From an uncultured Eubacteriales bacterium (GTDB lineage: Bacteria; Bacillota; Clostridia; Oscillospirales; CAG-272): a stretch of 6,561 nt of DNA. Under the pieces are notes generated by a model. It did not search any database and was not told the origin of the DNA. It saw nothing but the letters and a program-made list of their open reading frames with translations. Each line of letters begins with the position of its first letter. The first letter of the stretch is position 1. This document shows, piece by piece, positions 1 to 4,881 of this stretch. Location of the stretch: assembly GCA_905201895.1 (NCBI GenBank), contig CAJKPX010000089.1, positions 1 to 6,561 on the forward strand, in the 5' to 3' direction. The position numbers and the translations under genes are program-made.

Positions 1-44
1 CGGGGAGGGAGGAAACTTTTTTCAAAAAGTTTCCTCCCTCCCCG
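1..44. repeat. Large perfect inverted repeat at the window edge (dispersed hairpin or terminator)
   Basis: Two 21-nt arms (1-21 and 24-44) are exact reverse complements around a 2-nt centre, TC at 22-23. The outer part of each arm is a purine/pyrimidine block (CGGGGAGGGAGGAAAC and complement) and the inner part is A/T-only (TTTTT and AAAAA). It starts 14 nt beyond the stop codon of the minus-strand SGNH gene, so it could stop that transcript, but a U-tract would lie outside the window and cannot be seen. The length, perfection and absence of a visible U-tract also fit a dispersed palindromic repeat of the kind scattered between genes in many Clostridia. The left end coincides with the window edge, so the true element may be longer. 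Confidence 0.7.
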
Positions 45-57
45 CAAACAAAACCAA

Positions 58-1008
58 TCATTTCAATCTCTCAATCAGGTTTTGGGCATAGAGCGAGAAG
101 CCGAGATCGTTGGGATGGAGGTAGGCATCGGCAAAGAGCGAGGGGATGGGGGGCACGAGCTCGAGTCCGTCGACGTGGGTAAGTCCGCGCTGCTTGATCT
201 GCTCGATCAGGGTCGCGCGGCAGTCGGGGAAGGAGCCCATTGCCTTGCCGTCGCGGTGACCGCGCCAGATGGGCGAGAGGACCACGATCCGCTTGCCGAT
301 GAAAAGAGCGGTGAGACGGTCGAGAAAGGCGGCGACGTGCGTGCGGAATTCATCGAGCGTTTTGTAGTGTCCGAAATCGTTGGTGCCGTAGGCAACCAGA
401 ACGAGGTCGGGGTCATAGGAGAGACTATCGAGGGTGGTCTCATGGAAATAGGCACCGCCGATGCCTTGGATCACCGAGTCGGCGTCAAGGGCAAGGGAGA
501 CCCGATAGGCATAGGAGAGCGAGTCGAAGGTTGCATCCCAGCCTTGCGTGATCGAATCGCCAAGAAACAGGATTTTGCGGGCATGTGCGTGCGGGCGCAG
601 AAGTGTGCCGCCCTCAAGCGAGACCGAGCGCAGGATTCCAACGCTGTGGCTCGGCAGGCAGAGCGTGACGCGCACCTCATCCAGCGGCTCTCCCAGCGGA
701 TCGCAGAGCGGCGCGGTAAAAACGTCCCCTGCCTGTTCGGCAACGAATTTCTCACGAAGGAGCCCGTTGATCAAAAGCTCGTATTTTCCCTTGCCGCCCA
801 CCGTGAAGGTCAGTTCTTTGGCGTCGGTGTGAAAGTCAAGACGCACGCCCGTGGTTGTCTCGGCGCGCTCGCCCAGCCCGCGGTTCAGTGCGCTCCACGC
901 GTCAACCTGCTTTTGGGTGCATTTGTGAAAATGAATACCGTCGGATTCTGCCTCGGTGCAAAGCGAGCCAACCGTCACCTCTTTGATCTGCTGCAGCGTG
1001 AGACTCAT
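58..1008 (-). CDS. SGNH/GDSL-family hydrolase with N-terminal beta-sandwich-like domain, cytoplasmic (possible carbohydrate O-acylesterase)
   Basis: A 316-residue serine esterase of the SGNH superfamily. Residues about 15-135 look like a beta-rich accessory domain, as in CE2-like carbohydrate esterases. Residues about 144-316 form the hydrolase domain: block I is GDSITQG with nucleophile Ser152, block II is GIGG near residue 184, block III is GTND with Asn210, and block V is LHPND with His298. The usual acid at three residues before the His is Ala here; an Asp lies four before (Asp294). The start is set by AGGAGG 11 nt upstream; a longer reading frame to 1158 would run through the promoter. 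No signal peptide is visible, so it should act in the cytoplasm. The neighbours nanA and a sialidase-like gene suggest de-O-acetylation of imported sialic acids or sialoglycans, but the substrate is inferred from context only. It has its own promoter and is not part of the nanA transcript. Confidence 0.88.
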   Translation of the reverse strand: MSLTLQQIKEVTVGSLCTEAESDGIHFHKCTQKQVDAWSALNRGLGERAETTTGVRLDFHTDAKELTFTVGGKGKYELLINGLLREKFVAEQAGDVFTAPLCDPLGEPLDEVRVTLCLPSHSVGILRSVSLEGGTLLRPHAHARKILFLGDSITQGWDATFDSLSYAYRVSLALDADSVIQGIGGAYFHETTLDSLSYDPDLVLVAYGTNDFGHYKTLDEFRTHVAAFLDRLTALFIGKRIVVLSPIWRGHRDGKAMGSFPDCRATLIEQIKQRGLTHVDGLELVPPIPSLFADAYLHPNDLGFSLYAQNLIERLK

Positions 1009-1019
1009 TACTGTAAAAT

Positions 1020-1025
1020 CCTCCT
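1020..1025 (-). promoter_or_regulatory. Ribosome binding site deciding the SGNH start
   Basis: On the minus strand this reads AGGAGG, 11 nt before the ATG at 1006-1008. It lies downstream of the promoter at 1049-1077, which rules out the 50-residue N-terminal extension that the open frame would otherwise allow. Confidence 0.85.
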
Positions 1026-1048
1026 GTGTGAAAATTGTTGTTGACCTT

Positions 1049-1077
1049 ATTATACGCCTGCGTGCAGAAAAAGTCAA
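1049..1077 (-). promoter_or_regulatory. Sigma-A-type promoter for the SGNH hydrolase gene
   Basis: On the minus strand the -35 is TTGACT (1072-1077), followed by a 17-nt spacer and TATAAT (1049-1054). Transcription should begin near 1042, giving a leader of about 34 nt with the AGGAGG inside it. The promoter lies just downstream of the terminator of the AraC gene, so the SGNH gene is transcribed separately from nanA-araC. The -35 region shares the 11-mer TTGACTTTTTC with the Nudix promoter at 4771-4799. Confidence 0.85.
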
Positions 1078-1095
1078 GGAAAACCTGCAAGGAGG

Positions 1096-1145
1096 AAAAA
1101 CAAAACGGAGATCCAACCCGTTGTGTGCGGGAGAATCTCCGTTTT
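1096..1145 (-). terminator. Intrinsic terminator after the AraC-family gene
   Basis: Perfect 11-bp outer arms (1102-1112 and 1135-1145, AAAACGGAGAT and complement) enclose a second short stem, CCCG (1117-1120) with CGGG (1128-1131), around a 7-nt loop. On the minus strand the hairpin begins about 9 nt after the AraC stop codon and is followed by a T-rich run, TTTTGTTTTT (1096-1105). This is the standard layout of a Rho-independent terminator and ends the nanA-araC transcript. The plus-strand side is also T-rich, but no plus-strand gene precedes it. Confidence 0.85.
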
Positions 1146-1154
1146 CTTGTTCGG

Positions 1155-2030
1155 TCAATCTGCGTGATCGGCAGGAGCGCTCAATGCCTCCTTGCGGTAG
1201 GCTCTGGGCGAGACACCGTAGGTGCGGCGAAAGAGCGTGAAGAAATAGTTTTCATGCCCGTAGCCCACGTTTGCCGAAATTTCGCTGATCGGCAGATTGG
1301 TGTATTTGAGCAGCATGCACGCCACCGCGAGACGCTTGCGGTTGACCAGCTCGGAGAGCGAGCAATGGTAGGCGCGGCGGATGATGCGCGAGATCTGCTT
1401 GGTGCAGAGGTAGAGCTCTGCCGAGAGATCTGCGAGCGTGATGCTCTCGTTGTAGTGGTTTGAAATGTAGGTTTCAACCGTGTTGATATAGGTGCCGAAT
1501 TTTTCGGTGCTCGGCTCGGCGTCGCTCACCTGCGGCGTGATGCGCGAGAGAATCTCGAAAAAGAGCAGCGAGAGGAGATTGCGGTTTACCTCTGCGGGGA
1601 TATCCTCCCGAAAGCACTCAAACAGATGCGAGGTGTAAAAGCGTTCGTCGGCATTGAGTTGGAGCGTGGTGATGTGCTCGGTCAGCGCGGACCGCACCGC
1701 CTCGTAGCGCGCGTTTGGCATTTTTGCAGGCGGCTCAAGCGTGAAATACATGCAGCAGCCATCCGCCCCCTCGAGCACGGTGTAGTGGTTGGTGAAGGGG
1801 GGGATGATCACGAGCCCGCTCGCGCAGTTGAGCGTTTCGTTCTCGGTCATGATGCTGATCTCTCCGTCGGTGACGATGAAGATTTCAAAGGTGGAATGCT
1901 GATGTGCGCTCTCCAGCCGTGCCATCGACCAACGTGAGCCGTAAACGCCGTTGATCGAGAACGCCTGATCGAAGAGTGCAGCCGAGAGGCGCAGGTCGCC
2001 CAGATCGAGCTTACACAAAAACTCCTTCAT
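1155..2030 (-). CDS. AraC-family transcriptional regulator with cupin-type sensor domain
   Basis: A 291-residue regulator. Residues about 38-100 form a cupin-like ligand-binding domain (HQHSTFEIFIVTDGEI at 43-58, then PPFTNHYTV at 77-85). Residues about 182-281 are a double helix-turn-helix AraC/XylS DNA-binding domain: first HTH around ITLADLSAELYLCTKQISRIIRR, second around PISEISANVGYGHENYFFTLFRRTYGVSPRAYR, which matches the family signature. Full length is normal for the family. It starts 9 nt after the nanA stop and is in the same frame. The ATG has no clear Shine-Dalgarno, which suggests translational coupling to nanA. Co-transcription with nanA makes a sialic acid or a breakdown product (such as ManNAc) a likely effector, and the nanA/sialidase divergent promoter a likely target. 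Both are inferences; AraC proteins more often bind direct repeats than the perfect palindrome found there. Confidence 0.93.
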   Translation of the reverse strand: MKEFLCKLDLGDLRLSAALFDQAFSINGVYGSRWSMARLESAHQHSTFEIFIVTDGEISIMTENETLNCASGLVIIPPFTNHYTVLEGADGCCMYFTLEPPAKMPNARYEAVRSALTEHITTLQLNADERFYTSHLFECFREDIPAEVNRNLLSLLFFEILSRITPQVSDAEPSTEKFGTYINTVETYISNHYNESITLADLSAELYLCTKQISRIIRRAYHCSLSELVNRKRLAVACMLLKYTNLPISEISANVGYGHENYFFTLFRRTYGVSPRAYRKEALSAPADHAD

Positions 2031-2039
2031 AGCGTTGCG

Positions 2040-2924
2040 TTATCCGAGCAGGGGCAGGATTTCGTCTCTGACGTATGCCTTCTGCTCGTCGTTGAGCGTG
2101 GAGAAGGGAGGACGCACGTGACCAACGGGCAGACCCTGTTGGGTGAGGATTTCCTTGGTTGCCTCCATCACGCCAACCTTCACCATCTTTGCAATGATAT
2201 TGCTTGCCTCAAACTGCACCTTCTGTGCCTCGGCGATCTTACCCTCGCGGAACAGGTTGTAGATGCGGATGTACTTGTCTGCCATGAAGTTATAGGTGCT
2301 GCCGATGGCGCCGTCGGCACCCATAGAAAGGCCTGCAACGAACATTTCGTCAAAGCCGTTATACATCACCTTGTCGGGGAACACGCGCTTGAACTGCTGG
2401 AGCGCGAAATAATCGTTTGCGGTGTGCTTGATGCCGATGAAGCGATCGTCGGAGAGAAACTCGCCGATCTGGTCCAGGCTCATGCTCACGCCCGAGTAGA
2501 GCGGAATGTTATAGATAATCATGGGAACGTTGACCGAGTTGACGATGTCGAAATAGTATTTCTTCACCTGCGCGAAGGAGAACTTGTAGTAGAAGGGTGC
2601 GAGCGAGGAGATGGCGTCATAGCCGCATTCCTCGGCATACTTTGCGAATTCGATCGCTTTTTTTGTGGAGATCGCACCGATCTGCGCGATCAGGCGCACT
2701 CTGCCGCGGTTTGCCTCTGCAACCGTTTTGTAGACCAGCTTGCGCTCCTCATCGTCGAGCAGAAATGCCTCTCCCGTGCTTCCGCTGACGTAGAAGCCGT
2801 CCACGCCCTCGCTGATGTTGCGCTCAACGAGGTCGGCGAGAACCTTGGTGTTCACGCGGTCATTTTCGTCAAAGGGGGTAATCAGGGCGGGGTAAATGCC
2901 GCCAAATTTTTCTTTCGGTGTCAT
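2040..2924 (-). CDS. nanA: N-acetylneuraminate lyase (DHDPS/NAL aldolase family)
   Basis: A 294-residue TIM-barrel class I aldolase that splits N-acetylneuraminate into N-acetylmannosamine and pyruvate, the first committed step of cytoplasmic sialic acid catabolism. The GSTGE pyruvate-carboxylate motif is at 48-52, the catalytic Tyr is Tyr138 in IIYNIP, and the Schiff-base Lys is Lys166 in GIKHTAND. The residues that distinguish sialate lyase from dihydrodipicolinate synthase are present: YNGFDEMF (Asp192, Glu193) and IGSTYN (Ser209). They match Asp191, Glu192 and Ser208 of E. coli NanA with a one-residue shift. The length is normal for the family. The ATG at 2922-2924 is fixed by AAAGGAG 8 nt upstream; an open frame extending to 3053 crosses the promoter and is not translated. 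It is the first gene of a nanA-araC operon and is divergent from a sialidase-like gene. Confidence 0.95.
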   Translation of the reverse strand: MTPKEKFGGIYPALITPFDENDRVNTKVLADLVERNISEGVDGFYVSGSTGEAFLLDDEERKLVYKTVAEANRGRVRLIAQIGAISTKKAIEFAKYAEECGYDAISSLAPFYYKFSFAQVKKYYFDIVNSVNVPMIIYNIPLYSGVSMSLDQIGEFLSDDRFIGIKHTANDYFALQQFKRVFPDKVMYNGFDEMFVAGLSMGADGAIGSTYNFMADKYIRIYNLFREGKIAEAQKVQFEASNIIAKMVKVGVMEATKEILTQQGLPVGHVRPPFSTLNDEQKAYVRDEILPLLG

Positions 2925-2932
2925 GGTAATTG

Positions 2933-2939
2933 CTCCTTT
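2933..2939 (-). promoter_or_regulatory. Ribosome binding site deciding the nanA start
   Basis: On the minus strand this reads AAAGGAG, 8 nt before the ATG at 2922-2924. It selects this start over the upstream in-frame ATGs, which lie within or upstream of the promoter. Confidence 0.85.
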
Positions 2940-2964
2940 TCTGATAAAATTATCTTCATAAGAC

Positions 2965-2993
2965 ATTATAATACAAAAATCTCTCGGTTTCAA
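2965..2993 (-). promoter_or_regulatory. nanA: Sigma-A-type promoter for nanA-araC
   Basis: On the minus strand the -35 is TTGAAA (2988-2993), followed by a 17-nt spacer and TATAAT (2965-2970). Transcription should start near 2958, giving a leader of about 34 nt. The -35 hexamer is part of the outer inverted repeat of the palindrome centred at 3015, so a protein bound there would touch the -35 box. Confidence 0.87.
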
Positions 2994-3042
2994 TACAGAA
3001 AACGGACATTTTTTGAAAAAATGTCCCAATATTGTATTGAAA
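2988..3042. promoter_or_regulatory. Nested palindromic operator between the divergent nanA and sialidase promoters
   Basis: The core (3004-3026) is a perfect 23-bp palindrome: arm GGACATTTTTT, central G at 3015, and the complementary arm. A second perfect inverted repeat, TTTCAATAC (2988-2996) with GTATTGAAA (3034-3042), has the same centre and contains the -35 hexamers of both promoters. The intervening 7-nt segments are largely unpaired. A dimeric regulator bound at the core would lie just upstream of both -35 boxes and could control both directions at once. The co-transcribed AraC protein is one candidate; a GntR-, RpiR- or LacI-type repressor encoded elsewhere is another. A third GGACA lies at 3048-3052 in the sialidase promoter spacer. 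The role is inferred from symmetry and position. Confidence 0.75.
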
Positions 3043-3065
3043 TTTGCGGACAAAGACCTTATAAT
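3037..3065 (+). promoter_or_regulatory. Sigma-A-type promoter for the sialidase-like gene
   Basis: The -35 is TTGAAA (3037-3042), followed by a 17-nt spacer and TATAAT (3060-3065). Its hexamers and spacing are identical to the divergent nanA promoter, mirrored about base 3015. Transcription should begin near 3072, giving a leader of about 29 nt that carries AAAGGAG (3084-3090), 10 nt before the ATG. Confidence 0.87.
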
Positions 3066-3100
3066 ATAGTTAACCGTTCAGAAAAAGGAGAAAAAAGATC

Positions 3101-4165
3101 ATGAACGTAACGTTAACGCATCAATTTCCGCCCACCGCAGGGAACCCCCGAAACAGCGAGGGTGCATTCATCCGCGGCAAGCGGGGAGAGATTTTGTTTG
3201 CATACAGTCGCTATCACGGAGAGAGCAATCACGATCACGCCTCGTGCGACATTGCACTGACCGTTTCATGGGACGAGGGCAAAAGCTGGGGCGAGCCGCG
3301 CATCATTGCCCATGCCGCAGAATTTGGTGTAGAGAATATCATGAGCGTATCGGCACTCAAGCAGCAGAATGGGGATATTGCCTTCTACTATCTGATCAAG
3401 GAGCATGACCTTACCACCACACTCGGCAGGTCGGTGTCAAGCGACGGAGTGACCTATCGCAACGAGCGCTGCCGTGCCGATTTTCCGCCCTACTACTACG
3501 TGATCAACAACGATCGCCTCGTGCGTCTGCAAAACGGGCGCATCCTTGCGCCCGCTGCCTACATCACGGCGGAGGAGTGCCGTGCCGACCTGCGCGTGCC
3601 CTACGTCACCACGCTTCTGATCTCGGATGACGACGGTGCAAGCTTTTATAAGGCGGAGTTCGATTTTACCACCACCGATAAGCAGAACTCGCGCTACGGT
3701 CTGCAGGAGCCCGGTGTGCTCGAGCATTCCGACGGCTCGCTCTATCTCTGGATGCGCACCAACTACTATTGCCAATATGAGTGTGAGTCGGAGGGAGACG
3801 TCAACGCCTTTACCACGCCCCACGCAAGTGGCTTCACCTCGCCACCCTCGCCCATGCAGGTCAAGGCGTTCGACGGCGTGCTCTACGCGATCTACAATCC
3901 CATCCCTCGCTACAACGGCCGCGTGAGTGCCGCAGGCACCTGGGACCGCACGCCCATCGTGATCCGCAAGAGCACCGACGGCGGCGAGACCTACGGTCCG
4001 CTCAACGTCATCGAGGACGATCCCACGCGTGGCTATTGCTATCCTTCTGTGTTCCAAACGAATGACGGGCATCTCCTGCTCGCCTACTGCCGCGGAGACG
4101 ATGCCGACGGCAACACGCTCTGCCGCCTCGGAATTGCGCGCGTTGAGATTGCGTCGATCGAATAA
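3101..4165 (+). CDS. Sialidase-like BNR/Asp-box glycoside hydrolase, no signal peptide
   Basis: A 354-residue protein of the six-bladed beta-propeller sialidase superfamily. Asp boxes (SxDxGxxW-like) are SWDEGKSW at 56-63, SDDDGASF at 175-182 and STDGGETY at 291-298, with a degenerate one, SSDGVTY, at 113-119. Other family-like segments are LQEPGVLEHSDGSLYLWMRT (201-220) and PSVFQTNDGHLLLAYCRG (315-332). The arginine-triad, Tyr and Glu catalytic residues of GH33 cannot be assigned with certainty, and the usual FRIP motif near the N-terminus is absent, so the specificity is not proven by sequence. The start follows AAAGGAG by 10 nt. The N-terminus is hydrophilic, with no signal peptide, lipobox or membrane segment, so it should act inside the cell on imported sialosides. 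Divergence from nanA through a shared operator supports a sialic acid role. Other exo-glycosidases with this fold remain possible. Confidence 0.87.
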   Translation: MNVTLTHQFPPTAGNPRNSEGAFIRGKRGEILFAYSRYHGESNHDHASCDIALTVSWDEGKSWGEPRIIAHAAEFGVENIMSVSALKQQNGDIAFYYLIKEHDLTTTLGRSVSSDGVTYRNERCRADFPPYYYVINNDRLVRLQNGRILAPAAYITAEECRADLRVPYVTTLLISDDDGASFYKAEFDFTTTDKQNSRYGLQEPGVLEHSDGSLYLWMRTNYYCQYECESEGDVNAFTTPHASGFTSPPSPMQVKAFDGVLYAIYNPIPRYNGRVSAAGTWDRTPIVIRKSTDGGETYGPLNVIEDDPTRGYCYPSVFQTNDGHLLLAYCRGDDADGNTLCRLGIARVEIASIE

Positions 4166-4172
4166 GAACGAA

Positions 4173-4229
4173 AAGGGGCTGCGCCAATGGCGCAGCCCCT
4201 TCGCAAAAAAGCCGACGGTAGGCTTTTTT
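4173..4229. terminator. Tandem-hairpin bidirectional terminator between convergent genes
   Basis: The first hairpin has perfect 13-bp arms (4173-4185 and 4189-4201, AAGGGGCTGCGCC and complement) around AAT, starting 7 nt after the sialidase stop codon. The second has arms AAAAAAGCC (4205-4213) and GGCTTTTTT (4221-4229) around a 7-nt loop, so it supplies an A-tract/T-tract pair readable from either strand. It serves the plus-strand sialidase gene and the minus-strand Nudix gene, whose stop codon is at 4272. Confidence 0.85.
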
Positions 4230-4271
4230 GACGCGCGTTATTTGCGTTTTTTGTGGATTCGATCCTGCACA

Positions 4272-4736
4272 TCAGAGCCCGTAAAAGGAGAGCGGTGCGT
4301 ATTTTGTGCTTCCCTCGTAGTGGCGCGAGCGCATGCCGGGGTGCCCCGAGGTGGCGGATTCGATCAGCTTTTTGGTCAGATCGGGGACCTCGTCCGAGGC
4401 AAGCGCGTCCTCGATCGGCATCCACAAAACCTCGCTGTTTTCGTCACCGTCCGAGGTTGCCTCGCCGTCGACGTAGTCGGCGCGAAAAACAACGTACCAA
4501 TCATGCATATTAAAGCGGATGCCGATGATCTCGCGCGGCTCGACGGTGATATGCGTCTCCTCCATCATTTCGCGTCGGAGTGCGTCCTGCGGTGTTTCTC
4601 CCTGCTGCAGGTAACCGCCCGGCACGATCAGCTTGCCGCGCCCTGCTCCGTAGGTGTGTCGTGCCAGCAGCACGCGCCCCTCGCGGATCACCACACCTGC
4701 CACACTCTGTCCCCAATTTGTGTTATCGTGCTCCAT
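4272..4736 (-). CDS. Nudix hydrolase
   Basis: A 154-residue protein with the Nudix fold, which hydrolyses a nucleoside diphosphate linked to another group. The Nudix box begins at Gly41 and includes Glu47, then Arg55, Glu56, Glu59 and Glu60, which supply the metal-binding and catalytic residues. It differs from the consensus Gx5Ex7REUxEExGU in having His62 where Gly is usual. The substrate cannot be told from the sequence. It is preceded by WGQSVAGVVIREGRVLLARH, a normal first strand for the family. The start is fixed by GGGAGG 8 nt upstream; the frame is open much further back, but that part is antisense to the YitT gene. It has its own promoter, diverges from the YitT gene and converges on the sialidase gene, with no evident tie to sialic acid use. 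Confidence 0.9.
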   Translation of the reverse strand: MEHDNTNWGQSVAGVVIREGRVLLARHTYGAGRGKLIVPGGYLQQGETPQDALRREMMEETHITVEPREIIGIRFNMHDWYVVFRADYVDGEATSDGDENSEVLWMPIEDALASDEVPDLTKKLIESATSGHPGMRSRHYEGSTKYAPLSFYGL

Positions 4737-4744
4737 GCAATCAT

Positions 4745-4750
4745 CCTCCC
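4745..4750 (-). promoter_or_regulatory. Ribosome binding site deciding the Nudix start
   Basis: On the minus strand this reads GGGAGG, 8 nt before the ATG at 4734-4736. It sits downstream of the promoter at 4771-4799 and excludes the roughly 290-residue N-terminal extension of the open frame. Confidence 0.85.
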
Positions 4751-4770
4751 ATGCTTTGCTTTCACGGAGT

Positions 4771-4799
4771 AGTATACCATACCGACCTGAAAAAGTCAA
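4771..4799 (-). promoter_or_regulatory. Sigma-A-type promoter for the Nudix gene
   Basis: On the minus strand the -35 is TTGACT (4794-4799), followed by a 17-nt spacer and TATACT (4771-4776). Transcription should start near 4764. It lies back to back with the YitT promoter, with only 22 nt between the two -35 boxes (4800-4821). Confidence 0.82.
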
Positions 4800-4821
4800 C
4801 GCACAAGTTTGCGAAAAGGAA

Positions 4822-4850
4822 TTGATATTTTGCCGAAAATATGGTACAAT
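4822..4850 (+). promoter_or_regulatory. Sigma-A-type promoter for the YitT-GDPD genes
   Basis: The -35 is TTGATA (4822-4827), followed by a 17-nt spacer and TACAAT (4845-4850). It has an extended -10 element (TGG immediately before TACAAT). Transcription should start near 4857, giving a leader of about 25 nt with GGAGG at 4871-4875. Confidence 0.82.
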
Positions 4851-4881
4851 AATAGGCGTTAAAGAAGCTTGGAGGTAGACT

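Noticed and set aside
82..1044. Long plus-strand open frame (320 codons) opposite the SGNH gene
   Set aside because: It is the antisense shadow of a gene with intact SGNH motifs; its translation has no recognisable domain, and no ribosome binding site or promoter precedes it.
1084..1095. AAGGAGG-like motif on the plus strand after the SGNH promoter region
   Set aside because: No plus-strand gene with a sensible product follows; the downstream open frame is antisense to the AraC gene.
3004..3026. The palindrome as a transcription terminator
   Set aside because: It lies upstream of both promoters rather than after a gene, its arms are mostly A/T with almost no loop, and it shares its centre with the promoter pair, so an operator is the better explanation.
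2925..3053. N-terminal extension of NanA by 43 residues
   Set aside because: The extension lies over the promoter and upstream of the good ribosome binding site at 2933-2939, and family members start near the chosen ATG.
2118..3104. Plus-strand open frame of 328 codons opposite nanA
   Set aside because: It is antisense to a convincing NanA and passes through the divergent promoter; its low-complexity, His/Val/Asp-rich translation is typical of antisense frames.
3101..4165. BNR protein as a YCF48/photosystem stability factor or other non-enzymatic propeller
   Set aside because: Canonical Asp boxes, EPGV and PSV..NDGHLLLAY segments and the divergent nanA favour the sialidase superfamily; specificity is still left open.
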